Notes under the pieces: model-generated
What the model was told of the DNA's origin: nothing
Database searches by the model: none
Seen by the model: only the letters and a program-made list of their open reading frames with translations
Position numbers and translations under genes: made by a program
Shown here: positions 4,700 through 5,084 of the stretch, in pieces
How positions within the stretch are numbered: position 1 is the first letter of the stretch
Layout: each line of letters opens with the position of its first letter
Origin: an uncultured Blautia sp.
GTDB taxonomy: Bacteria > Bacillota > Clostridia > Lachnospirales > Lachnospiraceae
NCBI GenBank assembly: GCA_945872375.1
Contig: CAMBYR010000161.1
Span: 1 to 5,084 of the forward strand
Length of the DNA stretch: 5,084 nt
Reading direction: 5' to 3'

Positions 4700-5084
4700 A
4701 TGAACGAAAAGAAAAAAGGCGGCGGGGCCCTGTTGGGTGCGGCATTTCTGATGGCGACATCTGCAATCGGTCCTGGATTTCTGACTCAGACAGCGCAGTT
4801 TACAGGAACACATAAGGCAAGCTTTGGATTTGTTATTCTTGTTTCCATTATTCTTGCTGCCATCGCACAGATGAATATCTGGCGCGTGCTCTGTGTTTCC
4901 GGTCTTCGCGGACAGGACGTGGCAAATAAGGTTCTTCCCGGCCTGGGTTATGTGGTAGCATTTATGGTTGCTCTTGGCGGTCTGGCATTCAATATCGGAA
5001 ACGTTGGCGGCGGTGCTCTGGGCTTTAATACCCTTCTTGGCATTCCCACAAGCGTAGGCTGTGTACTGGCAGGCGTACTTGCCA
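4700..5084 (+). CDS. Nramp-related divalent metal transporter, N-terminal part (cut by window end)
   Basis: The frame is open from the ATG at 4700 to the window edge: 128 codons plus one base. AGGAGG (4687-4692) lies 7 nt upstream. The product begins with a short lysine-rich cytosolic tail (residues 1-6). Hydrophobic helices follow at roughly 10-34, 41-66 and 80-113, with a fourth starting near 117. SAIGPGFLTQTAQFT in helix 1, the QD-A segment after helix 2 (72-75), and the helix-3 pattern ending GFNTLLGIP match the start of the Nramp (SLC11) fold, a proton-coupled importer of Mn2+/Fe2+ or, in some relatives, Mg2+. Unusually, helix 1 lacks the DPGN motif: by ungapped alignment from GPG those positions read TGTH (35-38), and about seven residues appear missing before helix 2. 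It may therefore belong to a divergent Nramp-related branch; the ion is unknown. Helix 6, which holds the other metal ligands, lies outside the window. Confidence 0.8.
   Translation, partial: MNEKKKGGGALLGAAFLMATSAIGPGFLTQTAQFTGTHKASFGFVILVSIILAAIAQMNIWRVLCVSGLRGQDVANKVLPGLGYVVAFMVALGGLAFNIGNVGGGALGFNTLLGIPTSVGCVLAGVLA

Overview
The window looks like ordinary chromosome from a low-to-mid G+C Gram-positive anaerobe of the class Clostridia, most likely a gut Lachnospiraceae. The evidence is strong AGGAGG-type ribosome binding sites, sigma-A promoters with 17-bp spacers, a tRNA gene that does not encode its CCA end, an iron-dependent alcohol dehydrogenase of the butanol-dehydrogenase type, and the protein sequences themselves. 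Species assignment is inference, as no database was available.

Layout, left to right. Positions 1-97 hold two adjoining inverted repeats; the second is a strong terminator hairpin at the 3' end of the next gene. Positions 106-1386 (minus) encode MetY, an O-acetylhomoserine sulfhydrylase, with its own extended -10 promoter. Positions 1493-1569 hold two hairpins with T tracts on the minus strand, closing the upstream transcript. Positions 1601-1673 (minus) are tRNA-Phe(GAA) with its own promoter. Positions 1812-2996 (minus) encode a complete iron-containing alcohol dehydrogenase. A 255-bp divergent intergenic region then carries the dehydrogenase promoter (minus), a perfect-consensus promoter for glyA (plus) and several perfect inverted repeats. 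Positions 3252-4490 (plus) encode serine hydroxymethyltransferase (GlyA). A 209-bp gap contains weak hairpins, a spaced 10-bp inverted repeat and a promoter. From 4700 to the window edge (plus) runs the N-terminal 128 residues of an Nramp-related metal transporter, cut off by the window end.

The genes are separate transcription units rather than one pathway operon. MetY (sulfide assimilation into homocysteine) and GlyA (serine to glycine plus methylene-tetrahydrofolate) both feed methionine and one-carbon metabolism, but are not co-transcribed. The dehydrogenase is probably part of fermentative NAD(P)H disposal. No terminator is visible between it and tRNA-Phe, so its transcript may run through the tRNA.

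No novel multi-gene system is evident. The most interesting signals are the cluster of operator-like palindromes between the dehydrogenase and glyA, the Nramp-like protein without a canonical DPGN metal-binding motif in its first helix, the inverted repeat that includes the -35 box of that transporter gene, and a probably dispersed structured repeat at the left edge.
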